Source of the DNA: Podarcis raffonei | Lineage: Eukaryota > Chordata > Lepidosauria > Squamata > Lacertidae | NCBI RefSeq assembly: GCF_027172205.1 | Contig: NC_070602.1 | Span: 59,167,520 to 59,231,519, forward strand | DNA: 64,000 bases | Direction: 5' to 3' | In this document: one piece after another, positions 48,358 through 59,264 of the stretch | How the letters are laid out: each line of letters begins with the position of its first letter | Position numbering within the stretch: position 1 is the first letter of the stretch | Notes under the pieces: model-generated | Seen by the model: the letters and a program-made list of their open reading frames with translations, nothing else | Told to the model about the DNA's origin: nothing | Databases searched by the model: none | Program-made: the position numbers and the translations under genes

Positions 48358-48640
48358 CAAGGCCAATTCAAAGTGTTGGTTTGACCTTTAAAGCCATCAC
48401 ACCTTGAGATAGACATACCACAAGGGCTGCCTTCTGCCTACCTAAGCATAAATGCCCTTCTCAGAAGTGCTGCTACCACCACCAGAGAGCTGGTGTATGT
48501 ATGTAGAGAGGGCTTTATTTTCTATGATGCCCTAGTTGTGCAATGCCCTCCCTAAGGAGGCTTGCCTGGCATCTGCCTTGCTATCACTAAGGCATCAGGT
48601 AAATACATTTTATTATCTCGGGTATTTTTTTTATCAATTA
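48358..48640 (+). mobile_element. Older L2-like LINE, right part
   Basis: It begins GGCCAATTCAAAGTGTTGGT (QFKVLV) and continues IDIPQGLPSAYLSINALLRS, the C-terminal region expected after the left part at 46380-46895. This supports one old LINE split by later insertions. Confidence 0.5.
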
Positions 48641-48799
48641 AAATAGCATACGGAGGATGCTATATTGTAAAATGCTGGATTTTTTAAAATGTTGCTTTTT
48701 AACATTCAAATTCACAGGTGTGTATTGTGCTAGTGATTGTTTTATTACCTCCAACTTATGGATTGTAGGTGTTGCTGCTTTATTTTAAACCACATTGTT

Positions 48800-49130
48800 A
48801 ATAAGCCTGAGACATGAAGGCAAGCAACATCAACTCCGCTGTGTGGGAATCCCTTGCAGACGACCGTAGTGCCTGGAGACACACAGGTTGTGCATCCATA
48901 GAGGTGCCCAGAGGAGGAATGACCATTGGGAGGAGAGCAGAGAGAAGAAACGCCATGGTGCACCTGCAGCAGCGCAAGTGGACCCCTTCATCTTCTCCAG
49001 CTGCAACAAAACATGTCTCTCCTGTATCGGTCTCCACAGACGCTGTGACTTTGCAACAGTTTGACTTCACCCACAAAGGCACACTCCTCCATTGTCTCCC
49101 GAGACAGACAGATACCAACAACGTATAAGC
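48800..49130. repeat. Unclassified segment, possibly an old dispersed repeat
   Basis: A GC-richer island of about 330 bp that is open on both strands (TGTCTCGGGAGACAATGGAG on the minus strand). Its composition differs from its flanks and neither frame resembles a known protein. I suspect a dispersed squamate repeat but cannot confirm it from one copy. Confidence 0.3.
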
Positions 49131-50580
49131 CCAGGATCAATATTAGGAAGAGTTTTCTACAGTTCAGAGCAATCCTACTGGGCAGGGGAGAGAGGCGTGG
49201 TGGTGGATAAACAGCAAAATCCAAGGCCTTGCTAGGTCTTTTTTTTTTTTTTTGATCACCGTCATTGAGAGGTTGCCTCAGGGGTGATGGACTATCTCTC
49301 CTCCTCCAAGGGCATGCCAAATGAATTAGGATGGTGGCATTCGGGGTCCATCCTTACCCAGTTTGCCCCAGCCACAAACCCCAGGGCACTCTTCTTTGCC
49401 CCATGACTGGTCACCTTCACTGTAGAAGCAGCAAGCAGACTTTTCCTCTGCTGCTGCAAAGACGATTCCTTGATCAGACCTTCCTTTCCAAGGGTTGGGC
49501 TTCCCTCTCCATCAGAAAATAAAGAGTTTCACACCTCCTTTTTAAGGGTAGGATTGCGACTTTAATAACAAAAAAAGAAAAAAAAATTAGCTGAGCGAGA
49601 TGCTAAGAGATGAAAGCTTTTTGGATACCATCATTTCTTTTTCTTTCAGCAAGATGAGGCTGGCCAAGCAAAAACTTCCAAGCATTCTTCTAGTGTTGAC
49701 TGTCTGGAGGGCGCCTTCAGAGTTCTCAAGAATCGGAGCCTGGCTACTTTACAACTTGTAGTCAGGCCTTTAATCAAAGGCCAAGCAATACAAAGAGTGC
49801 TAAAGTGCTTTCTAATATACATCTCATACTAGCTGAGCCTGGAAACCATAACCTTTTGATCTAACACAATTTTAGTAGGCATTATGGAAACTCTGCCAAA
49901 ACGGTCAGAGTCTGGCTAATGCAATAATATATACGTGTCTGTATCCTTGTCACATTCTTTTACTTCATAACGTTTGTACATTGCATGGCCTTAGTAAGAG
50001 ATCATTTCCCCCAGACATATCTAGGAAACAATGAACCCTCAGATTGACCTGAAAGTCTCTGTAAACCCCTCAGGAAATGCTGGCTTGCAGGATCTGAGGA
50101 TCAAAGCAGAAAATGTCCAATGTTAAATGATTAACATTCTTTGTATGATGGATTGCATGGGGTTCCTAAATGATTTTTGTTTTCTAATTAAGGCTTTTGT
50201 TTAATGCTTGGTCTCATATTAAATAACAACAATACCCTGAACACTAGGCCATGCAGTTGCTGCTAACACCGCGTTAATTAGATTTTGATTTATATGCTAA
50301 TTTTATCTACATATATCAGGCTTTACATGCAAACGGTCAGGTTCTGATTTAGTAAGAATGATAGTCGCTCCACCAAACTGTTTGCATGACAAAGAAATCC
50401 CTCAACTGTATGTACACAGCCTAGGTAAAACACAGTCTTTTAAGCACCCCCAACTTTCTCTGGTTGTTGTGTAGTGGCAGTTTGGCGGGGGGGGGGGCGG
50501 GGAGAAAATAAAACTTATCATGGTCTATTGGCTTGCTTTGTTTTTATTCTTATGTATTTTGTGCTTTTATATTCTATTTT
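49131..50580. other. Intergenic, no recognised gene
   Basis: It holds a poly-T run at 49239-49253 and a poly-G run at about 50486-50496. No supported exon or transposon ends. Confidence 0.5.
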
Positions 50581-50650
50581 TATGCTGTGAACTGCCCTGA
50601 GATCTTCGGATGGAGGGCGGTATACAAATTTAATGAACAATAATAATTAT
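50581..50650 (+). mobile_element. L2/CR1-type LINE 3' tail
   Basis: CTGTGAACTGCCCTGAGATC and GGAGGGCGGTATACAAATTT then AATGAACAATAATAAT. This is the terminal signature of these LINEs and only the last part is kept. Confidence 0.6.
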
Positions 50651-50703
50651 GATTGCAACAACTTGATAAGAGAGACATCATTAACCCCATTATGACCAGA
50701 GGG

Positions 50704-50787
<84 letters not shown>

Positions 50788-50788
50788 C
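50704..50788. repeat. (GT)n-(GA)n microsatellite
   Basis: A short GT run followed by about 70 bp of GA units. The leucine/serine ORF on the minus strand is a repeat artefact. Confidence 0.95.
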
Positions 50789-50879
50789 TTGCTTAAGGCC
50801 ATCCACTTAGCACACTGCAGAAGTAAGATTTGGAACAACAGATTTCCTGGTCCATATCTGTAATTTACAGCCAAGTGCG

Positions 50880-50990
50880 GCTTACTCCAGCGTAAGAGGG
50901 CTATATTCCTAGGTATGCTCACCTGGCAGTAAGCCCCACTGGACACAGCAAGATTCACTTCCAAGTAAACATGCACAGGATAGTTCTGTC
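50880..50990. repeat. Short hairpin-type dispersed repeat
   Basis: Two partly inverted arms, GGTATGCTCACCTGGCAGTAAGCCCCACTGG-like and the inverse TTCCAAGTAAACATGCACAGGAT-like (quoted only in part). Related pieces ending GCAATCCTA(A/T)GCATG-like lie near 18110, 21890 and 26600. Class unknown, probably a MITE. Confidence 0.4.
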
Positions 50991-50999
50991 TGGAACACT

Positions 51000-52330
51000 A
51001 TATTAGCATATCTTTTTGATGGAACACTAAACTCGTAGTTTGGTGTTCTACTTTTACAGGCTCTAAAGTTTATAGGAGCTAGGAAACGGGAAAAGATTAA
51101 CAGTAAATCTTATTATGTGTATATCCTATTATGTATATCCTTTATCAGTCAGAACACCTACAAGACAACTCAATGTTGAAACAAAAGGAGAAATCCTCAT
51201 TTAAACTGAGTGAACAAGTAGTATGGCACTTTCAAACATTATATTACCAAGCGTCACAACTGGTTGAATTATTTAAATTTTCTCAAGGAGCCTGAACAAG
51301 CTGATATTCCACTACTATTTTAGTCAAGCAAGTTGATATCTCAATACCGTTATGAGCTCTTGTTTGATTAGGCGAGAGAGATTATACTTCATAAATTAAA
51401 CCTAATTCAATAATTACTTCAATTCAAGATAATTGGGATTCATTAAAGAATTGATTAAATCCTCCGGGGTCACCATTAATTCCAATTTTCTATAATAAAA
51501 TGTTCTATCCATGATACAGTCTACAAGTATTGCACTTGCAGCCTAAAGATTCAAGGATTGTGTCATTCTTGGAGATTATGGTAAGAATAATTTAATTTTT
51601 ACACAAATGTTCTGTGAAAAATGGGTGGAAAGTGTGTTTGGATTTCTATTTTAAACCTTAGGGAGCTGCTGCAATAATGAGCTGGATAAACCAATGGTTT
51701 GATTTGCTATAAGGCACCTTCCTGTGTTGCTATGTAGGTAGATCACATCTGCATCTGCACTTGCACAGAAATGCAAGAAGACAAGAACATCTCCAGTCCT
51801 ACCTGGAGAGGCCAGGTATTGGAAGCTTTAACATGCAAAGTATCCTTTATCACAGAGCTATGATCCTTCTCCAAAGGGCCCATTCAGTATGGCTGTGTAT
51901 CAGCTTTGAACCTTGGCCTCCCAGGTCCTTGTCCAGCACTCTAACCACTACACCTATGCTCTGCTTCCTCTTCCTTAACTAGTTACTGATCCATAAAAGG
52001 ATCTGATTTATCCTATGTCTGCTAAGCTAAATTTGCTTGGTTTTTTTGCTCTGTGTCTTTTTTAAGGGACTGTGGGCAAAATAGGGAATCTGGGATGTTC
52101 TTCTCAGTGCTGATTCATGTCCATTCACTATAGGAAAACATTGCAAGAAAGGAGAAGGGTCTGTCTAAATCCCCAAAATCTCAAATACCCACTTTTGTCC
52201 CCCCAAATTTTGAATCCATTCAATTTGTAGGTCACACTCTGCTGAGCTGTATAATAGCAATCAAGAATCATCAAACTGATCTTCTATCTTCTGGGCTCAG
52301 TCTAGAGATTGTTTCTTATGCTCTCATTCA
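51000..52330. other. Intergenic
   Basis: A minus-strand tRNA-SINE remnant is at about 51900-51960 (CACTCTAACCACTACACC, the inverse of a SINE A box). Nothing else is supported. Confidence 0.45.
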
Positions 52331-52334
52331 TTTG

Positions 52335-52755
52335 AAATTACCGTATTTTTTGCCCTATAGGGCGCACTGGCCCATAGGGCGCACCTCATTTTTTTGGGGG
52401 GGGAAATAAATAATAAAAAAAATACTCCCCCCCGCAGCCGCGGGGCTGGGGCAGGGGAAGCCCGAGCTTCCCCCGACCCCAGCCCCCAGAACAGGCTTGT
52501 GGACATCTGCCCGAAGCACGGGGCATGCTCCGGAGCGCGCCCCGTGCTTTGGACTGCAGGCTGCTGCCCGCAAGCCTTGCGAGCCCGGTGGGAACTCCCG
52601 CCGGGCTCCCAAGGCTTGCGGATAGCTTTCTGAAGCCTGGAGAGCGAGAGGGGTCAGTGCACACCGATGCCTCTCGCTCTCCAGGCTTCAGCGAAAGCCT
52701 GCATTTGCCCCATAGGACGCACACACATTTCCCCTTCACGTCTGCGACTGGACAA
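52335..52755. mobile_element. GC-rich multi-hairpin repeat (unclassified, probably non-autonomous DNA element)
   Basis: It is framed by TATAGGGCGCACTGG / CCCATAGGGCGCACC on the left and CCCATAGGACGCACACAC on the right. The interior is a chain of inverted repeats: 52442-52461 with 52466-52487; 52513-52524 with 52539-52550; 52569-52588 with 52600-52620; and 52630-52651 with 52670-52691, the last a perfect 22-bp pair. A related end, AAGATGCCCCCATGTATAAG, recurs at about 53998. Long ORFs here on both strands follow from GC richness. Confidence 0.6.
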
Positions 52756-53107
52756 GGGACACGGGGGGCACTGTGGGTTAAACCACAGAGCCTAGGACTT
52801 GCCGATCACAAGGTCGGCAGTTCGAATCCCCACGACGGGGTGAGCTCCCATTGCTTGGTCCCTGCTCCTGCCAACCTACCAGTTCAAAAGCACATCAAAG
52901 TGCAAGTAGATAAATAGGTACCGCTCCAGCGGGAAGGTAAACCGTGTTTCCGTGCGCTGCTCTGGTTCGCCAGAAGCGGCTTAGTCATGCTGGCCACATG
53001 ACCCGGAAGCTGTACGCCGGCTCCCTTGGCCAATAAAGCGAGATGAGCCCTGCAACCCCAGAGTCGGCCACGACTGGACCTAATGGTCAGGGGTCCCTTT
53101 ACCTTTA
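52756..53107 (+). mobile_element. Sauria SINE, second copy
   Basis: GGGCACTGTGGGTTAAACCA (A box), GGTCGGCAGTTCGAATCC (B box), GGTACCGCTCCAGCGGGAAG, and the tail AGAGTCGGCCACGACT (53060-53075) then CCCTTTACCTTT. It is nearly colinear with the copy at 32996 and directly abuts the hairpin repeat. No clear TSD. Confidence 0.9.
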
Positions 53108-53711
53108 AATATGTACCTAACTCCCATTGTCTCAGATCAGTGTATTTCTAACTTACGTCTGTATCAAATTCTGCTTGTATTTGCTGCTACATACTGCCTT
53201 TATTAATTAACACTATGCATAGCTTTTGCACATTAAAACCACTAAAGGGATGATTCACAGATCACTTAGGACTGGAACAGTCCCACAGAAGACAATGGGA
53301 CTACATCAATGTAAGTGGTCTGTAAATCACACCGTAAGCATCATTATTGTTTTAACAGATGCTCATACAAATGCCCATGATTGTTCTCATGATTTACATT
53401 TACCAATAAAGCACTATAAAAGCCTCTTAGAACAGTGTACTTGAGAAAAGCTAAGTACAGTTGCTTTGCTGGCAGTGGGACTGGCTTTTCAATCCTTGGT
53501 GTTGTTTTCTTTTATTTAAGACACTGAGGAATATCTATGAATCTTCAGACATTGCTGCGTGTGTGAGACATGTGCATGGATGCAGCTTGCTTTTGTGCAC
53601 AGGCACCAAAGGAATTTTATTTAAGATGTGTGGGAGATCTGTCTACACATTTCAGGGGAATATATGTAATTGTGAAAAACAGCTCACCAGTCCCAGCCCA
53701 AGCTACAGGCA

Positions 53712-53752
53712 CCTGATATCATACATGATATGATATCGTACATGATATCAGG
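53712..53752. repeat. 41-bp AT-rich near-palindrome
   Basis: CCTGATATCATACATGATAT at the left pairs with the inverse of ATATCGTACATGATATCAGG at the right, 17 of 20 positions, with perfect 11-bp outer arms. It could extrude as a cruciform. No element border was recognised. Confidence 0.75.
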
Positions 53753-53974
53753 AATGGGGCAGGTAAGGTGCAGCAAAGCCAAAAGTGGGATTTGTAGGCA
53801 CTGCTGCAAGCACTTTCATGCTACACCTATTTAATGGTGTTTGCTTGTGGAATGTTCTTCTTTTAGATTACTATGTGATAGGTTGTGATTGTTACATGAA
53901 CTAAGGAACTGATCATGAAGGAACCTGAACCAGTGTACTACCAGGAACTTTGTGCAAATATTTCCCAAGTGGGA

Positions 53975-54350
53975 GATTACTGTATTTTTCCATCTGTAAG
54001 ATGCCCCCATGTATAAGATGCCCCCTATTTTTTGAGCCCAAAATTAAGAAATAAATATTTTAAACATCAGTGAGGCAAGCTGTGTAATGGTGGCTGCTCC
54101 TCTCAGCCCACCCTGGGTGCCATCTCTGAGCTCCCTGCAGGGGCGGGGAGCACTGCGGGGCCTCCAGAGTCTGCCTGCCCCCTCCCACTTAGCCGCCCTA
54201 CAGTGAGGGGGGGGAGGCAGTGCAGAGCCAGCGCATGCCCAAGGGGCAGAGTGCAGTTCGCTCCCCTGGATGTTTGAAAGTGTAGCAGAAAAAATCAATT
54301 TGACTTCTGCCATTCCCAGCCATTGGGGACACGCTCTCATTCACGCTCTC
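53975..54350. mobile_element. Possible relative of the hairpin repeat
   Basis: It starts TACTGTATTTTTCCATCTGT and AAGATGCCCCCATGTATAAG, resembling the TACCGTATTTTTTGCCCTAT start at 52340, and then enters a GC-rich interior. The right border is unclear. Confidence 0.4.
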
Positions 54351-54417
54351 ACGTTCAGCTGTCCGGCTCCACGCCAGCTCTGCTGCTGCTCCAGTTGGCC
54401 AGTTGTTTAGCTTTTTG

Positions 54418-54594
54418 GGAGGGAATTCTAAAAAAGTAAAAAAAGTTTTGAGCTATTTTTAATGAAATTACACTTCTGACATGGGCTGCCATATGTCCAG
54501 ATTTTCCAGGACATTTCAGCAATTTCTGCCCTGACCTTGTTTACAATGGCTGAATACCAGCTATGTCCAGCAAATTCTGGACGTATGGCAACCC
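54418..54594. mobile_element. AGGGTTGCCATA-type MITE fragment
   Basis: It shares TTTTGAGCTATTTT, ATGGGCTGCCATATGTCCAG and the right end GTATGGCAACCC with the complete copy at 9833-10073, followed by TA. The left end is missing or eroded. Confidence 0.5.
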
Positions 54595-54599
54595 TATTA

Positions 54600-55309
54600 C
54601 TGGGCATATGTCGTCTTTCTACAGTGAACCCAATTTAGGGCTTTTATTTGCAGAGCCTGGTTCTATTTTATATTGTATGATTTTATATATAATAGGATTT
54701 GAAATATTTTTCATTGTTGTAAGCCACACTGAGTATAGTGAATGCATTGCAAGGGTAGGATAGAAATCTTTGAATATGCATTCCTTCTGCCGCTTATTTC
54801 CATTCCATTCTTACACTAAGGCACGAGTTGCACAGTGAGGTTACAGATGAGAAACGCCTCTCCATTAAGCCTGGTTAGTCTTAAGGTAATAAGAAGATAA
54901 TTTCTAATTGAAAAATGCTGTCCAACTCAGCCTTACAAGTTTACCTTTTTTGGCCATGAGGAAAACAATGTGTAGAAAAGAAATGTAAAACCTATTACAA
55001 AAAATACTGCTGCCTTCCCCAGAGCTTCTAATATTGGACAGTTTTAGCATACTCAGGAATCAAAGGTTTTGTATTTCTTTTGTAGGTAATGTATACTTTT
55101 TTGTGCATTGTGCAATTTCCAGTCAAGATATAAGACCTGCCCCTCATGAACAACTGAATAAAAACATTTTTCTTCTAAACATGGCAAAGATAAATCTATT
55201 TAATGCTAAGAAATACATCAATTTGCCCATCAAAACTAGGTAACAGTAACAGACCCAATCAGATTTGCCCATGGTGCTGCTAGTAAGGGCAAGTGAAGCT
55301 CGTTGCCCG

Positions 55310-55348
<39 letters not shown>

Positions 55349-56740
55349 ACCTTGCATCTGTGCACTGCCATTATGATGTGCAGTAATGTGCAGAAATGCC
55401 TGCACTGTAAACAAACAAAAAGTTTTGGAACGTAAGTTTTGTGTACCATCCCAAAAAATTTATTAAGGCATTTTCACAATACAATAAAAAAACCTCATCC
55501 AAATGGAAAAAATGCAAAGTCCTCTCTCAAAAGTAGATCTTAATCCTTGTCTCACACAAAGGGTTGGACCCATGCAACACTCACCTGGGAGCTTCCCTTT
55601 CTTTTCCCAGCCTCCCACCTAGGGAGATCTTCCCTGCCTCTCTCACAGGGTTGTGCACTTTTTTGAATGCCTCCCACTAACAAAGGCATTTTTTAGCGTG
55701 CTCTTCCTCCAATAATCTCATTGTACCATATAATGTGTTGCCACTTCTATTTTGTCCTTTTAACTATCCTTGGAGATAGGATAGGCTGCAAATTAGACAG
55801 TAGCTGATGGCATGGTGAAGTGTCTGTGCCCACTTGATCTCCTGACAGATGAGTTGCTGCTGCTAACTGGGAAGGGAAGGAATAGGGCAGTGGGGAGATG
55901 GCTGCCCATTCGCTTCCCAGTAAGCAGCAGTGGCTCAGCTGTTGGGAGTTCAGGTGAGCACTGATGCTCCACCACATAGTTTGCTATTAGGATTAGGAAT
56001 TGACCCAAGATTGACATATGGCCTATTAGGTCCCACTTCTAGTCCAGCACTCTACTCTAGCCACGAAATGGGGGCAGCCCATTTCAACGAGCACAGAAAT
56101 GTTTGACACCCCAGTTCAGCACTGCACTAATTTTCAGCTGCTATCAATGCCACTGCTGTGGCTATTATGGGATTTTAAATCAAATTTTGCAGGACTTTTA
56201 GAAGGCCATTTTAATAGATTTTGCATGAGCCACTTTGTACCTTCAAAATCAGATGGCAATATAGGGATGGCAGGGACAGAGTATAGAGCAGAAATGGAGA
56301 TAAAGCGAGAAGCTCTACTGCTCTGACAGTGGGAGGAGGGCGGAAGCAGGTTCAAAAAAAGTACATTCATAGAAGACATTGAAGTGATGCACCTGTTGGA
56401 AATTATACAAATTAGGTATGCTAATGTATTGCAACTGATATGTATAATTAGCAGTTTGATTGGCATCATATGCAAATTGTTACTTGGCTTTGGGAGCCTG
56501 GAATATGCCAATATTAGCTACTGGAGAATTCAGAGTAAAATTCTTCCAGACTGAGGACCCTGGAGAACTTCCCTCTTCCCTCACAGTGGGATCTTTTAAG
56601 CACAGGCATATACACTGTGGACCTGTCCCCTGGAGGTGGGAAATGACTGCATCTCCTTCTCTATGTGGGTAAAAGAAAATAATGTCATTTTTTGGTTGAG
56701 CCCCATATTGCATTAACTGTGTTATCATCATCAAGATTAT
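54600..56740. other. Intergenic
   Basis: A (CA)n microsatellite is at 55312-55348. No coding exon or well-bounded element is seen; ORFs are short and unrecognised. Confidence 0.5.
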
Positions 56741-57770
56741 TAAAGTATTACTTGCCCTTCGTCAGCAGGTCCCAAGGCAGATGACAACTTAAAATTCAGT
56801 ATTAAAAATAGATAAATTACAGTCACAGAAATAGGCTGGGTGCTGAAAGCACACATCTCAGGTGACAATGACCAGGATAAAGAGGCGTGTCTTCAGCTTT
56901 CGCCAACATCTGCAGAGTGTATAAGGCACCTCTGTGATATTTGGGGCCTAAGTTATTTAAACACTAGTGCAAGCACCTTAGACTGGGACCAGAAGTTAAC
57001 TGACTACTACTTGGGGTTGTTTCAATTCTAAAGGCAACCCAAGTCTGGATTCTGACGGCTGCACTTTGGTCCAGTTAAAGTTTCTGAGTCATCTTCAAGT
57101 GCTGCCCCACATAGAGTGCATATCAATAAGCCAATCTGGAGTACTGTGGCCAAGTCATCTCTGTCTAAATAGGGCTGTAGCTAGTGGGCCAGCCAGTGCT
57201 GGAAGCAGGTACTCCTAGTCCTAGCCACTGTGGCTACCTGGGCGTCGAGTAACAATACTGGATCCAGGAGTACCCACAAGCTACGAACCCACTTCATCCA
57301 AGAAAGTGCAACCCCATTCAGAATGGGCTATCTTCTCATCTCCTAGAACACTCAATAACCTGGAAAACACAACAGCTCTGTCTTTCCAGGATTCAACTTC
57401 AATTTGCTGGACCACATCCAGCCCACCACTGCCTTCAAACACCTATCTAGCACCTCAGCCATGTCTCCTGCTTCAGAAGAAACAGAGAGATAGAGCTGTG
57501 TGTCATTTGAATATTGTGGACACTTTACTCCAAGACTCCTGGTGACAGCTCCCAAATACTTCGTGGAGTTGTTTTACAGCATGCCCCTCACCAAAAAGAA
57601 CCCTGCAGGACAGGAAAGTTTCCATAGCACTGAACCCCTTGCTCCATAACTACTTTCTAGAAATGACTGGAACCACTGAAGTACAGTGCCCCCAACCTCA
57701 CCTCCTGAAGCCACTCCAGAAAAATACTGTGTTCAGTGGTGTCTGGACAACTACTATCATCCCTGAGCTT
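56741..57770 (-). mobile_element. L2-like LINE fragment, minus strand
   Basis: On the minus strand broken frames give FLEWLQEVRLGALYFSGS, then (57555-57352) PQYSNDTQLYLSVSSEAGD and SKLKLNPGKTELLCF, the QYADDTQLY/LNPDKTE landmarks of L2-type reverse transcriptase. Degraded C-terminal sequence continues to about 56741. The catalytic YADD-like motif reads YSND here. It is old and inactive. Confidence 0.7.
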
Positions 57771-58419
57771 TGGCTATGTTGGCTGGGCTGATGTGAGCTG
57801 GAGTCCAAGCAATTTGTGCACACCACCCCATCAACAGAATCCTTTCTGATGTATCTCTCTGTCCTTCCATATCAGACTTGTCAGCTCCAGTGATCAAACT
57901 ATTTGGCTAGATCTCATACCTACTGAAGAAAACTTAGCAACTCTCCCTCCTGGAAGCATTCATAGGTTCATTCAGTGGGACACAGCTGTATGTATTAAAG
58001 CGAAAGGCAGGCAAGCCCAGCCAAACAATTACTCCAAGGCCAAGGGCAACAACCAGAAATTAGGAGAGGGAAGCTGTGGTTGCATTGCCCGCTTAAGCCC
58101 ACAGAAGGGCGCTGTAGCCTCGCGTGGCTCGCCATTGGCAGGCAATGATCTTTGATCTGGAGCTGCCCCCCAGGTTTCCCCTTAAATTAAAATCAGAATA
58201 AGCTTTCTGTCCCTTCCCAGTCTGTGCTGGTTCGAAAGAGTGACTCCTGCCAAGTAAGAGGCTGCCCCGTAGTTGCGTAAAAACTCATTACTTCTTTTCC
58301 TTATACCTCGATCGGTACACCTTTCCGACGCCTACGCGCTGCCCAGTACCTCCTCCTCAGTCCCCAAGCAAAAATAAGCTACCAATAAAATTACAGTAAA
58401 AGAAAAACAAATCCTTTAA
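57771..58419. other. Intergenic, with a faint MITE remnant
   Basis: 57745-57835 holds ACTATCATCCCTGAG...GATGTGAGCTGGAGTCC, a degraded ACTACAACT-family MITE. The remainder leads into the CpG island with no recognised feature. Confidence 0.4.
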
Positions 58420-58791
58420 TTTGGTTGCCTCCCCCTCCTCGAGCTCCTTATTTCTGCAGCGCGATCCCCGCGCGTATTTACTGAGGGAAGCAAGTTACGC
58501 AGAGTTCGGCGGGACTTACTCCTGAGGATACCCGCCTTTAGCTGAGAGTAACTTATTTCCTCCCTTGGAGAAAGCAACTTCTTTCCCTCCATGCGCCTTC
58601 CCTTCACCCATCGCAGCCCCGCAGCAGCGCCCTCGACTCCCTTCCACCCTCCGCCGACGCGCGCGCTTCCCAGATCCTCCTCCTCCGACTTGAAAGTGGC
58701 TCTTCAATTACCGGAGTGCGCCCCGCTCCCTCGCCATTGGCCGCCGTGCGCGCACGTGCGCACCCAGAGGGTTGGGCTGGTTGGCTAGCTG

Positions 58792-58805
58792 GTTGCTAAG
58801 GTAAC
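58792..58805 (+). promoter_or_regulatory. X-box-like RFX site
   Basis: GTTGCTAAGGTAAC fits the RFX/DAF-19 consensus GTHNYYATRRNAAC at 13 of 14 positions (AA in place of the central AT). It lies 107 bp upstream of the candidate ATG, where X-boxes of ciliary genes usually sit. Chance occurrence is possible because the consensus is degenerate. Confidence 0.5.
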
Positions 58806-58912
58806 CGGGAAGAGTAAGGAGCGACCCCCCCCCGCCCCGCCGGCAGCCTCGGCTCTAAAAGAGCGCCCCCGCTCCCCGCGGAAGGATAGTGGCCCTCGTC
58901 ACCCCGGGGGTT

Positions 58913-58997
58913 ATGGAGGCTCCAGGGGCGCAGCGGCGGGGCAAAGAGAGGGTGACTGAGGGAACATCTCTGGAGGAACGCGAGCCCGGAGACGCAG
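58913..58997 (+). CDS. Candidate first coding exon, unknown protein
   Basis: ATG with G at +4, 28 codons (MEAPGAQRRGKERVTEGTSL then EEREPGDA plus one base) to donor GCAG/GTAAAG. The peptide is hydrophilic and charged with no domain. I do not recognise it and found no second exon in the remaining 5 kb. Support comes only from the open frame, the donor, the start context and the promoter setting. It could be non-coding 5' UTR sequence of the same transcript. Confidence 0.35.
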
Positions 58998-59224
58998 GTA
59001 AAGCTCGGCTTCTAGTCCCTGGAGAGGCTCTCTTTGCCGGCTCTTGCGGAAGAATGCGAAAGTTTTAAGCCGTGGCTTGAGGGAAAGCGGTGGGTGGGTC
59101 GCTTCCCAGCAGGGGCTGCGAGCGAGACGGGCAGCCCTCGCGCGCGGTTTGTTGGCGGTCTCTGGCAAAGCAACCTGCTGTCAGTCCCATCTGCTGCCGG
59201 CTGCCCCGCTTCCCAGATGAGGGA

Positions 59225-59263
<39 letters not shown>
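59225..59263. repeat. (ACT)n microsatellite
   Basis: Thirteen perfect ACT units inside the CpG island. The apparent poly-Thr and poly-Ser ORFs on the two strands come from this run. Confidence 0.95.

Positions 59264-59264
<1 letters not shown>

Noticed and set aside
48798-49128. Open frames over 100 codons on both strands
   Set aside because: Neither resembles a protein, and there is no start context, splice sites or conservation evidence; listed only as an unclassified segment.
52355-52917. Several long ORFs on both strands
   Set aside because: They arise from GC richness and inverted repeats, so mirror ORFs on opposite strands are expected. They run into the adjacent SINE.
58913-58997. 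Firm assignment of the first exon to NAV2
   Set aside because: Only mammalian gene order supports it. The peptide does not match any NAV2 N-terminus I can recall, and no calponin-homology exon is in the window.
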